The notes: generated by a model not told the origin, from the sequence alone. A stretch of 64,000 bases of DNA from Channallabes apus (GCA_030522415.1 CM060112.1:6355001-6419000); one strand, 5' to 3'. Counted from the first letter of the stretch, positions 10,138 to 19,779 are shown. A program made the numbers and translations.

Positions 10138-10559
10138 AGAATTGACCAGTGCAAAAAAAAATACAAACGATTGCTGAGCAGCTAATAAACATTATGCAAA
10201 GATAAGTGACAACGTAAGCCTTTTATAACAATTGCACATGTACAGTACTTGATCTGTTTTTAACTAGTTGTTATTTGATCGTATTGGTTTAGAAATTGAT
10301 ATATCAATAAACAGTAAACTTGGCCGATTTTGTTATCATTTTGTTGACAAGTGGGGCTTGAAAACCCACCCCATTAAGTGGGGAATGACAGAAAATGTTT
10401 GAGAACCACTGTCGTATGTGAATGATAGATTTACTATGATGGACAAGTATAATGAATAAATGACTGAATGAGCAATGAGGTCTTGTGCATGTTCTTCTTG
10501 GGTGGTGTGGGATTCCTCCAGATACTCTCTCCAAATTGCGTAAGGAACACATCTGTCTG

Positions 10560-10810
10560 TATGAACTGCACACACAATCATTCACCAACATCATTTGTAC
10601 ATTACAGAAACTAAGCTGGGGGTTATTGCCACATCCTACTTACAGTCCTGACCTCACTCCACGCCATTTCCACATGTTTGGGCCATGCATTAAAGGAGTT
10701 CCTGAGAGGCTGGCGTTACAGACATGAAGCAGGCAATCCAATCATTGTTCATTAGTGAACTTGAGAAGTGCATTAGTGTAGCAGAAGATTATATAGAGAA
10801 ATAAAGGGCG
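10560..10810 (+). pseudogene. mariner-type transposase C-terminal relic
   Basis: The frame reads LLPHPTYSPDLTPRHFHMFG followed by PCIKGVPERL. This matches the mariner signature HPPYSPDLAPSDYHLFGPLK around the third catalytic Asp (DD34D). About 80 residues are recognisable between 10,485 and 10,727 with frame decay. No terminal repeats were identified. Confidence 0.65.
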
Positions 10811-10855
10811 TTTTACTCTAATTCTGTTCTGTTCTTTTTATTATGCACAATAATT

Positions 10856-10886
10856 TATTTATTTATTTATTTATTTATTTATTTTT
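10856..10886. repeat. (TTTA)n microsatellite
   Basis: About seven TTTA units. Confidence 0.9.
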
Positions 10887-10940
10887 TACAACCGGTGACT
10901 ACATAGCTGTGTTATTTCTGTTGTTGTTGTTTTTTAGCAG

Positions 10941-11020
10941 ATGCAGCTTGTCCTGGTAGATGTTCTGTCCAAGACTCACAAAGAAATCAAGTGGTACAGA
11001 ACATATCTTCACAGTTTGTG

Positions 11021-11053
<33 letters not shown>

Positions 11054-11340
11054 TAGTAGTAGTAGTAGTAGTAGTAGCAAAACTTGATCTTCTTTTTTAT
11101 TCTCTTTGCTCTCAGATTTCTCTTGATGTCTGTGAGTACGAGGAGATTGAAGACCCCAGGTGACTTTCTGCCTCAAACACAGTTTATGTTACAGTTCAAT
11201 TACCCACAATCCCCTCTGATCCTTCTCAAACTGTTTATGGCAATATGGTGTTACACAATAACTTCTGTGAGTCTATTTATTCTTCTCCTCAAGTTCCTGT
11301 GAACCCTCATCTATTCCACAGCTCAGTTACTGTACTCAGA
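10941..11340 (+). pseudogene. Receptor copy A: cytoplasmic tail exons
   Basis: First tail exon 10,941-10,990 follows TTTTTTAGCAG and matches the 26,381 exon in length and context. A second exon begins at 11,116 (ISLDVCEYEEIEDPR), followed immediately by TGA at 11,161-11,163. After that stop the frame continues NTVYVTVQLPTIPSDPSQTV and YGNM, sharing LPTIPSDPSQ with copies B and C and containing two ITIM/ITSM-like tyrosines (TVYVTV and TVYGNM). The stop, which reads as a CGA to TGA change, cuts off the signalling tyrosines. An alternative splice around it cannot be excluded. Confidence 0.65.
11018..11080. repeat. (TG)n(TAG)n compound microsatellite
   Basis: TG repeats run directly into about nine TAG units, inside the intron between the two tail exons of copy A. 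Confidence 0.95.
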
Positions 11341-12035
11341 GATCTTTCTAATATTTCAGTTGCCTGAAAAATCTGTTGATTATCTTTAAGAAAGAAAAGG
11401 TTTGGTGTGTGATTATGATTCAGTCACGTTACTTGATCTGGCTGCATAACTTATCGTATCTGTATCTGATACTGTCATAATGTTATAACAAAAATGCTGT
11501 TTTTAAAAGTTGACATTAATGACTTTGATAAAATGGTGTTGGGATAATGTTGAATAGATGATCACATGATGCACAATAGTTTGAAAACAACATGCAACAA
11601 ATTTTCATTCAGACAAAGTCTGATTGCATTTACATTTGTCCTCCTTTAAGCTTATAGCAGAGCTCAGAAATCACAATAAGAGAAAAGGATGTAGCTGACA
11701 AACCGGCATGTACTGTAACAAAACACATAACATGTGTCTCCTTCACACAAAGCACTCGTGTATTTATTGAGTGTGGTAGAGATATCTCTATGTTTAATTT
11801 TCTTTCAAAATTACTGTAATGTTACATCATGACATCTAAATGCAGCAAAACGACCACTAGTAAGTATCGATCTGAAATGAAACAGAGGGTTATTAAACAA
11901 CAGTAAAGTGGAAAAATACTTAATACTTATTTTGTGGTCCTTGTTGTTTGAAGAAGCAATATATTTGCATTTACTAGGGTTGCCAGAACCAGCTTTAGAA
12001 AAAATATATATTTTTAGAATTATGTTAAAAAGAAC
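11341..12035. other. No gene seen
   Basis: AT-rich sequence downstream of copy A, probably its 3' UTR and flank. I see no domain-bearing frame, RNA gene or terminal repeat. Confidence 0.4.
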
Positions 12036-12435
12036 TAGCCACAGCACTGAAAAAAAAAGCCGCCTCAGTGTAAAAAAGTTTAGTAAAAAGTTATACAGCT
12101 TTCAAAATTCACTTTCAAGAAATTTGCTGGCCGAACAAAATATTTCTCATTGCTGCTTAGCTGACAAAATGTGTAATTAAAATATTTAAGTCAGCTCAAG
12201 CAGTATTGGTTGTGAGCTCAATTAATTTCTCTATGGTTGACTTTTCATCTACTTAAAAAAGTGTCTCCCATTCTAGCCCATTGATGTAGATGGTTCAAGT
12301 GATTGTTTTTCTATTAAAAACAAGTTGTCCTAATGATACCCCAACAATTAAAACACACCAACATTACTTAAAAACTTTATTTTTCCAAAACTAATCAAAT
12401 TTAAAACAGTGATCTTCATAAAACAGGAAAATACA
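12036..12435. repeat. Dispersed non-coding repeat, copy 1
   Basis: About 400 bp aligning with 51,139-51,575. Shared blocks include CATTGCTGCTTAG, GTAAGTCAGCTCAAG, GGTTCAAGTGATTGTTTTTCT and the CCAACAATTAAAA end. In both places it lies next to L2 sequence but joins L2 at different points, so it is an independent element. Family unknown. Confidence 0.6.
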
Positions 12436-12439
12436 CATT

Positions 12440-12795
12440 CAGCAAAGTTTAAGTACTTTTCAGATCTGACTGAAAACAACTTTCACAATTCAAGAGTACT
12501 TTTTTCTATTATTAATTTGGTGATGAACCCTTCAGTTAATCTATACCCCACAGAGTCCCGGGCCATGTGTGACAAATTCCGTAATTTTTTGTATATATAT
12601 ATATATTAAGCTAGATATTCCCTCTCCTTGTCAAGATCCCTTGGTCCCTCCACTCATCACTAATGTCTTGAGTGAGTTTGAGCCAGTAACTTTGCCTGCT
12701 TTACAAGATATTGTAAGCCAGCTAAAACCTTCTGGATCTCCATATGACATTCTTCCTCCTCGCTTTTCTTATACAAATTTTCGAGGTGATTGGGC
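12440..12795 (+). pseudogene. L2-type LINE ORF2 fragment
   Basis: Frames read DLTENNFHNSRVLFSIINLV (12,455-12,600) and, after an AT-rich slip near 12,595, FEPVTLPALQDIVSQLKPSG then DILPPRF. These match the segment just N-terminal of the RT palm in L2-clade proteins. The fragment ends where the hAT MITE begins. Confidence 0.65.
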
Positions 12796-13279
12796 CAGTG
12801 GTGTCAAACGTATTCACATTCATTACTTGAGTAGAAGTATAGATACTAGGGTTCAAAAATACTTCTTTAGAAGTTGAAGTATCAACCCAAGCTTTTTACT
12901 TAAGTAAAAGTTTAAAAGTACTGGTTTCAAAACAACTTAAAGTATAAAAGTAAAAGTACCGTTAGGGGCGACAAAAGCATTAAGGTCTCGCTTTCTTATC
13001 ATGCGACCGGGGGGGGGGGGGGGGGAGGGGGGGATGGGCGCGTTGTGTGCGTTCTTATCATACGACGGGGGGGGGGTTGCGCATTCTGATCATAAAAATA
13101 GAGTAACGAGGCTATTTTTAAAATGTAAGGAGTAGAAAGTACACATAATTACTTAAAAATTTAAGGATTAGAAGTAAAAAGTCGGCTGAAAAATAATTAC
13201 TCCAGTAAAGTATAGATACCCAAAATTTCTACTTAAGTAAGGTAACGAAGTATTTGTACTTCGTTACTTGACACCTCTG
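12796..13279. mobile_element. hAT MITE, copy 2
   Basis: Same family as 8,205-8,715: starts CAGTGGTGTCAAACG, ends TACTTGACACCTCTG, and has the same TTACTTGAGTAGAAGTATAG block and G-rich interior. No 8-bp duplication is visible (left flank TGATTGGG, right flank CTAATGAC). Only the left side is L2, so one flank has been rearranged. Confidence 0.85.
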
Positions 13280-13490
13280 CTAATGACTTAATGTTGTACA
13301 AAGTCAAAGACAACTTTATTGTTGCCTTTGCTATGTGTACAGTACATACATATAGAAAACGGAAATTATGGTATTCGCAGTCGCCTAACAAACAACATTA
13401 AATGCAAAACTATTATAATATATAATAAATATTCAGTTTCTTTAACAAAAATAAATAAATACATAAATACAAACTCTTAAATAACACAAA
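13280..13490 (-). repeat. Possible LINE 3' end fragment
   Basis: The reverse strand contains GCAACAATAAAGTTGTCTTT, a polyadenylation-like end seen in several fish LINEs. There is no coding part, so the family is uncertain. Confidence 0.25.
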
Positions 13491-13751
13491 CTAAGACTAT
13501 CACTATGTTTGTTTATTTTCTTACCAAACATAAACTGCTTTAGGTCAACATGTTCCTGTTTCAACCTGGAAATCAACACAGCCTTCATCATTATCATCAT
13601 CATCATTTGAGCTTATATCAGCTTCTCCTCCAGCAGGTGATTCTGCTCAGACTCACATCACACCCACGATCTAACCCAATAACCTTGACGAATCTGATCT
13701 ATCATGAATGATCAGCATGTAGGTTAAAGTGTCTGTTTTTTACTCCTTAAG

Positions 13752-14394
13752 GATTTCGAGCTTCCACTGTGATCCCTGTGTCTGTAACTCTGGCGTTGCT
13801 TCTGATTGGAGTCATATTCCTCATTGTGGTTTTGCAGAAGAGACACAGGATGCAAGGTCAAATCTGTTAAATATTACAAGAACATGCATTTACTTATTTG
13901 CTAAGTACTGTAATCATGTCTCAAAGGTTTTAGGTTTTTGGTTAATTATTTATATGACTAATATATAAAAAAATTCACAACAGGATTTTTAGCCATGATA
14001 ACATCTAATGTTTTCATATAATATCATTAGATTTTTTTCAGGAGAAATGTCTTTTATTGGTAGTTCTGGCCAAGATGAAGAAAATAACCGAGAGGTAAAT
14101 GTTTTTATCAACATGTGTGTGTTTGTTTAGTACCAAATATTATTGTCTTTTAAAAACCACGAAAACGTGTATAATTTTTGTTTCTGTTCCTCTGTGTTTA
14201 CTGTCTCTGATTATAAGTGGGTTAAATACACCAGAAGCCTCAGACGAGGGAACTTCCGCAGATTACTGCAACATGCTACCCACAATCTCCTCCGATCCTT
14301 CTCAAAGCATTTATGCCAACGTAATGTAGTTGAATTACGCAGCAATTTTTTCATGTCAATGCCAGCACACTCTAACAGTGAAGTACAAAGATGA
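13752..14394 (+). pseudogene. Receptor copy B: TM and tail exons, tail frameshifted
   Basis: Exon 13,752-13,856 encodes a transmembrane helix (VIPVSVTLALLLIGVIFLIV) in the same phase and length (105 nt) as copy C. Exon 14,042-14,094 is the first tail exon (53 nt, GEMSFIGSSGQDEENNRE). The last exon starts at 14,218 and has an 8-nt deletion after TACACCAGAAGC relative to copy C. The frame slips and the protein would end at 14,392-14,394 without the DYCNML and SIYANV tyrosine motifs, which persist in another frame up to TAG 14,327. No Ig exon precedes it; homology to copy C starts only at about 13,490. Confidence 0.8.
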
Positions 14395-15045
14395 TCTTTT
14401 AAGAAAAAAGCGATATTGTGTGTATACGATACAGAAAATCATTGTAATTCATGTAATTTATTTATAATAATCAGGTTTCACCTTCATTGTCTCCATCCAC
14501 ACATCCACATCTGTGTTTTTCCTCTTCAGCAACCGCATGCTGGTCATCTTTGCAGTGCTTTGTTTTTAAATATGATTAATGATTTTGGCTCTATTCATCT
14601 TTGTATTTTCATCCATTTTGAATATATCTATATGTACGTATTGTATGTATGGAGTGCGTTATACATTGCATGTGTGGACTACTGTATGTTAACTATTGAA
14701 AGAAATGGAACATGTTTTTTGTCTTTGGTATGTATGAAAATGTGTGTAAGATTACACTTTTAAATTGTTTCTTTACAGAGAAGTTTTGCTAAAAGAAAGC
14801 GAGAAGTGAAGACATTTCACTTATATTAACAGCAAACTCGCAAAATTAACTTGAAACACCCACTTCACTCTTCACTTCATGTTTTTCTTTACATGATTAT
14901 CATCTTACTTTCTCTTATAGTGACCACACTAGTTATTACTGATCTATGTTTTATATCAGACAACCAAATAAACATAAAGGTTTAATTTTGTTAAAGTTAT
15001 AAAGTAAAAAAACTGTCTAATAAGTAATAGTCAATATGCCCAGTT
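14395..15045 (+). other. 3' UTR-like flank of receptor copy B
   Basis: Aligns with 26,690-27,290 downstream of copy C (for example CTTCAGCAACCGCAT and ATTTTGCTAAAAGA-type blocks). AATAAA near 14,967 is a candidate polyadenylation signal. The shared flank shows that the duplication unit extended about 0.6 kb past the coding exons. I see no other gene. Confidence 0.5.
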
Positions 15046-15049
15046 GTGG

Positions 15050-15297
15050 TGTTCTTATTAGTTTTTGCTTGCTCTTGTCGAGTGGTCGCCACAGCAGTCT
15101 ATCTGATCCGCACACAACTTGGCACAGGTTTTACACTGGATTCTCTTACTGACGCAACCGTCCCATTTTATCTGGGCTACGGGACCGGCACTGCATCTAG
15201 TGATTGGGTTTGGGCCAATGAATAGAAATTGAACCCAGCCTTTCCGCATGGCAGCCGCAAAACCTACAGTACCATGTTAACTGAAAACAAAACATGG
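15050..15297 (-). repeat. Dispersed fish repeat, copy 1
   Basis: Contains GTCGCCACAGCAGTC and CTGACGCAACCGTCCCATTT; the same block recurs at 30,455-30,660. About 55 bp of flanking DNA upstream (GTTATAAAGTAAA to CAATATGCCCAGT) is also shared, so the two copies came from a segmental duplication that also carries the Ig relics just downstream. Confidence 0.6.
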
Positions 15298-15302
15298 ATC
15301 AT

Positions 15303-15612
15303 TGTCATGATTTCTCCGGCGTCGGGTGAGTTTGCATGGAATCAATGCAGAGGCGAGCTGACGGTTCAATAAAGTCTTTTATTTAAGATAACGGAACATA
15401 AACAAAACCCAACAACACAAACCTATAACTGCAACAAAAGCGAGACGACCAACCTCAACTAAAACAGGCTATTTATACTAAACATAATTATCCTCGGTTC
15501 AGGTGAACTTCTACGTCACCTGACCGAGGTGCCTCCTGGGAACTGAAGTTCAAACAAAAAGAAACAACAAACAAACGGGCGTTCTGGTGCCCTCTAGGGG
15601 TTAACCCTTACA
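15303..15612 (-). repeat. 3' LTR of copy 2 (310 bp)
   Basis: Contains the AATAAAAGACTTTATTGAACC polyadenylation-type stretch on the minus strand and the paired GGTTCAGGTGAACT / GTCACCTGACCGAGG motifs. It is about 100 bp longer than the other LTR. Confidence 0.85.
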
Positions 15613-16601
15613 TCATCCCCCCTTCAAAAATGCTCCTCCGGAGCATCACCAGAGGTCCTGGACTCCCACCCCAGTGTTCCCACTTTTTTCCCCCGATCCC
15701 AAGGCTCAGTGGTTGCAGAGCTGGAGCCAGACTCAACGTCTGCAGAGCTAGCACTGGAGAGGTGCTCGGCGGCTGCAGCGCTGGAGAGGTGCTCGGCGGC
15801 TGCAGCGCTGGAGACGTGCTCGGCGGCTGCAGCGCTGGAGATGTGCTCGGCGGCTGCAGCGCTGGAGACGTGCTGGGCGGCTGCAGCGCTGGAGACGTGC
15901 TGGGTGGCAGAGCTGGCACTGGGCTCGACGGCGGCGGCAGAGCGGAATGCGAGGCTCAGCGGCTGCTGACGAGCTGGCACGCTGTCCTCGAAGCCTGGAG
16001 GAGGCGGATGCTCTCCAGGTCACACGGCGGCTGCATAACGGAAGCTACGTCCTCGTCACCGTGCAGCAGCGGCGCATAGTCCTCCACGCTGAGCAGAGGT
16101 GGCGGAGGTGGAGGAAACGCGTCCTCGTCGCCGTGCAGCAGAGGCGCATAGTCCTCCGCGGCTAGCACAGGCAGTGACGTGATGGGGAGCACGTTGTCCA
16201 GGTCCGAGAGCGGAGGAACATTCGGAACTACAGTTTGGCTCTCCCGAACCTGGACGGGCAGCTGTTGGAGCTGCATTACCTGCTCCCGCAGGTCACGAAT
16301 GCGCTCCTCGTTGCTCTCTATCCACTGCCTGTAGCTCTCTCCCGTCTCCTTCTTGGCCGCCACACCTCTCCACGGCGTGCGCTGGATGGCGAGCCTACAG
16401 CCTTTCCAGCTTTGCTGCGCCATTCTCTCTCTTTCTTTTCTCTCCCGCAAGTCCGCCTGCTCGGTGTGCCCACAGCCTTCCCAGCTCTGCCAGAGCTCTG
16501 TCTCGCCGTGCTCCTCGCTGTCCTCCAGCAGTTCCTCCAGCTCGGGCGAGATGGTAACAGCGCCCCCCAAAAATCGTCTGGGGGGGGGGGTCCTCCGCCA
16601 T
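15613..16601 (-). pseudogene. Proline-rich coiled-coil ORF, copy 2 (frameshifted)
   Basis: On the minus strand the start at 16,601 reads MAED, but an 11-base C run shifts the frame. The homologous frame continues to 15,956 with ELLEDSEEHGETELWQSWEG, a coiled coil (IRDLREQVMQLQQLPVQVRE) and DEDAFPPPPPPLLSVEDYAP, as in the 9,126-9,944 ORF. Past 15,956 another frame holds about six copies of a 9-residue repeat (PPSTSPALQ) made by a 27-bp minisatellite at 15,745-15,905. The copy appears inactive. Function unknown; a gag-like role is only an inference. Confidence 0.6.
15745..15905. repeat. 27-bp minisatellite inside the LTR-element ORF
   Basis: About six units of CTGGAGACGTGCTCGGCGGC+TGCAGCG with small variations (GAGGTG, GATGTG, GACGTG). 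The unit length is a multiple of three, so copy-number change keeps the frame. Confidence 0.9.
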
Positions 16602-16624
16602 GCCACTTAAACGGTCCCACTTTC

Positions 16625-16833
16625 TGTCACGATTTCTCCGGCATCGGGTGAGTTTGCGTAGCATGAATGCAGAGGCGAGCTTACGGTTCAATAAAGTCTT
16701 TTATTTAAGATAACGGAACATAAACAAAACCCAACAACACAAACCTATGGAACTGAAGTTCAAACAAAAAGAAACTACAAACAAACTCAAAACAAACAGG
16801 CATTCTGGTGCCCTCTAGGGGTTAACCCTTACA
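16625..16833 (-). repeat. 5' LTR of copy 2 (209 bp, deleted)
   Basis: Matches 15,303-15,612 except for an internal loss of about 100 bp between ACAAACCTAT and GGAACTGAAGTTC. Both outer ends are intact. Confidence 0.85.
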
Positions 16834-16844
16834 ATCATTAGTTT

Positions 16845-17195
16845 AGTCTTAGCTAAGTTCCTCTACAGGGGGCTTTATACTGATACTTGTTTTCATTAAA
16901 TATCTGTTAAAGAAAGTAGAAAATATGTAAATAAGGATAAATTATTCCTGCATGATAATTCTTCCTGTGTGTGAGTATGAGAAATTTTAATGAGCAAGAC
17001 TTGGTGAATACTGAGTCATATGTCTTCCATCAAAGCACATTTTTAGACAACTCTCTGATCGGTTCAATTAAACATCGATCATCAGGTTTTTCCACAAACT
17101 TATGGAGTCCATTCCAGTTTGAGTGCACACTGTCATTAAAGCATAATGGGAATGTTGCAAATATTAAGAAATTCATAAAAATGTATGTAAATATT
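16845..17195 (+). pseudogene. Decayed receptor Ig-exon relics
   Basis: 16,860-17,010 resembles the Ig exon at 6,546: AAGTTCCTCTACAGGGGGC corresponds to the KFLCK region, then ATATCTGTTAAAGAAAGTAG, and near 17,000 TTGGTGAATACTG corresponds to SGEYW. 17,085-17,190 carries a second, shifted relic (NGNVANIKKF beside SGKYANIEKF). Both lack a continuous frame. They lie downstream of copy B, separated from it by the LTR element. Confidence 0.45.
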
Positions 17196-17847
17196 TCTAC
17201 AATTCTATTTTTACTTAAGTTGTTACTGTACATTGTAAAGTTTTGCTGAAGGCGTCCAAAAAATGCATTAATCTCCTTTGAACAGTTGATATTGAGATGT
17301 TTCTGCTACTTCTGCTCTGTAAAGACTTCATAACACCTCTAATCTGAGCTGCTGTTAATTGGTCATTCTTCGGGCTGATAACTCTAAATGAACTTCTCGT
17401 CTGCAGCAGAGGTAGGTTTTGGTCTCGTCCTCCTGGGATGGCCTTCATGAGAGACAGTTTCATTATGGTGCTTGATGAATCGACTTGACAATACTGTTCT
17501 TGCAGGAACTATTACAGAAAGGCTGACCTCTGTGTCTTAAAATAACAACTAACTGTTGTTTTTGTTGTTGTTACGTTGTAGCGCGGCCACATAAAGGGAC
17601 ATTTTTATAGGTTATTAATTGAAGAGCTAATGCTGCTCACCTGTAGCCTAAGATGTGCCCGAATGGTTTTAAACGTCCCCTATGACAGTCTTGGTCACTG
17701 GGCAAGCTCCCACGCGCATGCGCGATCGCGCCGCGAGGGACCCGGATGAGAACGGATCACGTGATCCGGCATAAAGCCGGAACCGGCAAGGAAGCCAGCA
17801 CGGAGAGATTTCCCCAGCGCGCTGTGTGTTTCAGAGAGAGAGAGTTA

Positions 17848-18549
17848 GGCTGAATCCCATTTCTATTTTCTACCCCTTCCCCTTCCCCTACCCCTTCCCC
17901 TTCCCCTTGTCCCTTGAAACGAAGTGGAAAGGGGAAGGGTTTAAATTTTTCCCCTAAGAAATGGGACACCACTACAACACTGTTATACGTCATCATACGT
18001 TGTCACTAGTTCCTAATGTTACGTTAAAGGACATGCGCCGATGTTTATCACACATTGCAATAAGAGAGAGATTACTCACTCCCAAAGTTTTTTCGCGCCG
18101 TATTTCATCCCTATACATAATATAAATTATAAAAATATATAAAAATAAAATATATATTTGTAATATCGTGCAATCGGTGCTAGCCGCTAGCAAACTTTAG
18201 CGATTTTTTTGCAAACATTTCTTTACAGAACATCACCATAAACACAAACACAAGACTAGAGGTAATATACATATAATGAAAACTTGTCATAAAAATCTTT
18301 ATTTATGGCAAAAATTTACATTTATGGGTCTGTTTGCTCGAGTGAGCCGCCATGTTGAAAATTTCGCTTAGCCCTTCGTTTGAAGTGAGGTCCTGAAAAA
18401 TCTTCGTTTGGAGGGCTATCTGGCCCTTCCCCTTCCCCCTCCCCCTCCAACCAAAAGAGAAATGAGACACCCCTACCCCTTCACGTGAACGCGCCAAACG
18501 GAGGGGTAGGGCTATGTGAAGGGGTAAGGGGTAGAAATGGGATTCAGCC
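17848..18549. mobile_element. Harbinger-type MITE inside the LTR
   Basis: Inverted ends GGCTGAATCCCATTTCT and AGAAATGGGATTCAGCC-type sequence, flanked by TTA on both sides (17,845-17,847 and 18,550-18,552), as in PIF/Harbinger insertion. It is 702 bp and non-coding. CCCTTCCCC tracts lie near both ends. Related copies lie at 36,534-37,238 and 34,990-35,100. Confidence 0.9.
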
Positions 18550-19068
18550 TTAGTCTGTTGCTTCCCTGTGGATGATCAGTTTTTGGATTATTCTCATTGG
18601 ACACTCACTATTCACCTCTCATTCCGTTACTCTTGCTCCCAGTGGCGACATCAATCCTGGTGAGGCAGAGAATAAATCTCTCCAATTCATATTTCATTTC
18701 CGCAATACATTACACCCTGGACTTCCACTCATACACACTCACACCCCTGCATACACCCTACACATTGTTTATTTTTGTATTATATTTGTATATATTGGTT
18801 TTGGTGCACCGTGTTTGTTTGGTTATTGGTTTTTGTATAATACACTTTGGTTTATTTACACTACTTGCTCTTGTGTCGCGTCTATTATTGTCCCGCCGCG
18901 ATTGCGCAATACCGGAAGTGGTGTTTAACCTCTCATTCCTAGATTCCCGAATCCGTATTTGTGTGACAAAAGGATTTATAATAATCCCAGCGTTACATAG
19001 TGGTGGCCCGTACGGGGAATCTATAATTTGGATATTTTCCGGTTTTGTGTGACGTGGCTGTACAACAT

Positions 19069-19162
19069 GGACGCTAATGCTAACGCTAGCGCTAATGCTA
19101 ACGCTAATGCTAACGCTAGCGCTAATGCTAACGCTAATGCTAACGCTAATGCTAACGCTAAT
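19069..19162. repeat. GCTAAT/GCTAAC hexamer array
   Basis: About fifteen hexamers coding Ala-Asn (with GCTAGC giving Ala-Ser) at the N-terminus of the ORF start left in the LTR element. Confidence 0.9.
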
Positions 19163-19779
19163 GGTGCTATGAAGGCCGACTTTGCTATAGAGAGTAATGT
19201 GATAGAGAGAGAGTTAGTCTGTTGCTTCCCTGTGGATGATCAGTGTTTGGATTATTCTCATTGGACACTCACTATTCACCTCTCATTCCGTTACTCTTGC
19301 TCCCAGTGGCGACATCAATCCGGGTGAGGCAGAGAATAAATCTCTCCAATTCATATTTCATTTCCGCAATACATTACACCCTGGACTTCCACTCATACAC
19401 ACTCACACCCCTGCATACACCCTACACATTGTTTATTTTTGTATTATATTTGTATATATTGGTTTTGGTGCACCGTGTTTGTTTGGTTATTGGTTTTTGT
19501 ATAATACACTTTGGTTTATTTACACTACTTGCTCTTGTGTCGCGTCTATTATTGTCCCGCCGCGATTGCGCAATACCGGAAGTGGTGTTTAACCTCTCAT
19601 TCCTAGATTCCCGAATCCGTATTTGTGTGACAAAAGGATTTATAATAATCCCAGCGTTACAACGTAATTACCTAATTCCATATGTGTTATTTTGTATTGT
19701 TGTAGAATGTAGAAAATAAATCACTAAACAAAAACAAAGAAATTTGCAAGTGACCCCAAACTTTTGAATCGTAGTGTAT

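Larger units (their letters stand above)
7612..10411 (+). mobile_element. hAT transposon (ZBED-type) carrying nested insertions
   Basis: Left end CCGTGGTTCTCAAAG and right end CTTTGAGAACCACTG-type sequence (TTTGAGAACCACTG) are inverted, and both are flanked by the 8-bp duplication TCGTATGT (7,604-7,611 and 10,412-10,419). The terminal motif CAGTGGTTCTCAAA and 8-bp target duplication define hAT elements. Inside are a BED-finger fragment (about 9,925-10,137) and a separate LTR element (8,182-about 9,930). The element sits in an intron of receptor pseudogene A. No complete transposase remains. Confidence 0.85.
15303..16833 (-). mobile_element. Non-autonomous LTR retrotransposon with proline-rich ORF, copy 2
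   Basis: Two direct repeats, 15,303-15,612 and 16,625-16,833, start TGTCA(T/C)GATTTCTCC and end TTAACCCTTACA on the + strand, which is TG...CA on the element strand. The exact 5-bp duplication ATCAT flanks it (15,298-15,302 and 16,834-16,838). A polypurine tract (GAAGGGGGGATGA on the minus strand) abuts the 3' LTR. The interior is only about 1.0 kb and has no protease, RT or integrase, so it must use enzymes in trans. Confidence 0.88.
17577..19661 (+). mobile_element. LTR retrotransposon with nearly all internal sequence lost
   Basis: Left LTR 17,577-18,997 starts TGTAGCGCGG and ends CAGCGTTACA; it contains a Harbinger MITE. Right LTR (5' truncated) runs about 19,205-19,661. The 4-bp duplication ACGT flanks the unit (17,573-17,576 and 19,662-19,665). 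After the left LTR comes TAGTGGTGGCCCGTACGGGG, a primer-binding-like site, then the start of an ORF (MDANANASANA) at about 19,070. The shared 450 bp of the LTRs differ at only about two positions by eye, so the insertion is recent. The internal region was lost by deletion into the second LTR. Confidence 0.8.
17236..19776 (-). mobile_element. Tc1-like transposon relic, split by an LTR element
   Basis: The minus strand carries the N-terminal helix-turn-helix region of a Tc1 transposase (LTAAQIRGVMKSLQSRSSRN, then ISISTVQRRL) at 17,236-17,463 and the upstream stretch to 17,572. The right outer end is TGACCCCAAACTTTTGAATC ending GTAGTG before TA (19,777). The two parts are separated by the LTR element 17,577-19,661. 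The DDE domain and other end are gone. Confidence 0.75.

Noticed and set aside
12796..13279. Target-site duplication for the second hAT MITE
   Set aside because: Flanking octamers TGATTGGG and CTAATGAC do not match; one flank is rearranged.
15745..15905. CRISPR-like array
   Set aside because: Contiguous 27-bp units without spacers: a minisatellite in a eukaryotic element.
18572..19719. Two nearly identical open frames of 118-158 codons as duplicated genes
   Set aside because: They lie in the two LTRs of one element and owe their identity to LTR duplication; no domain is visible.
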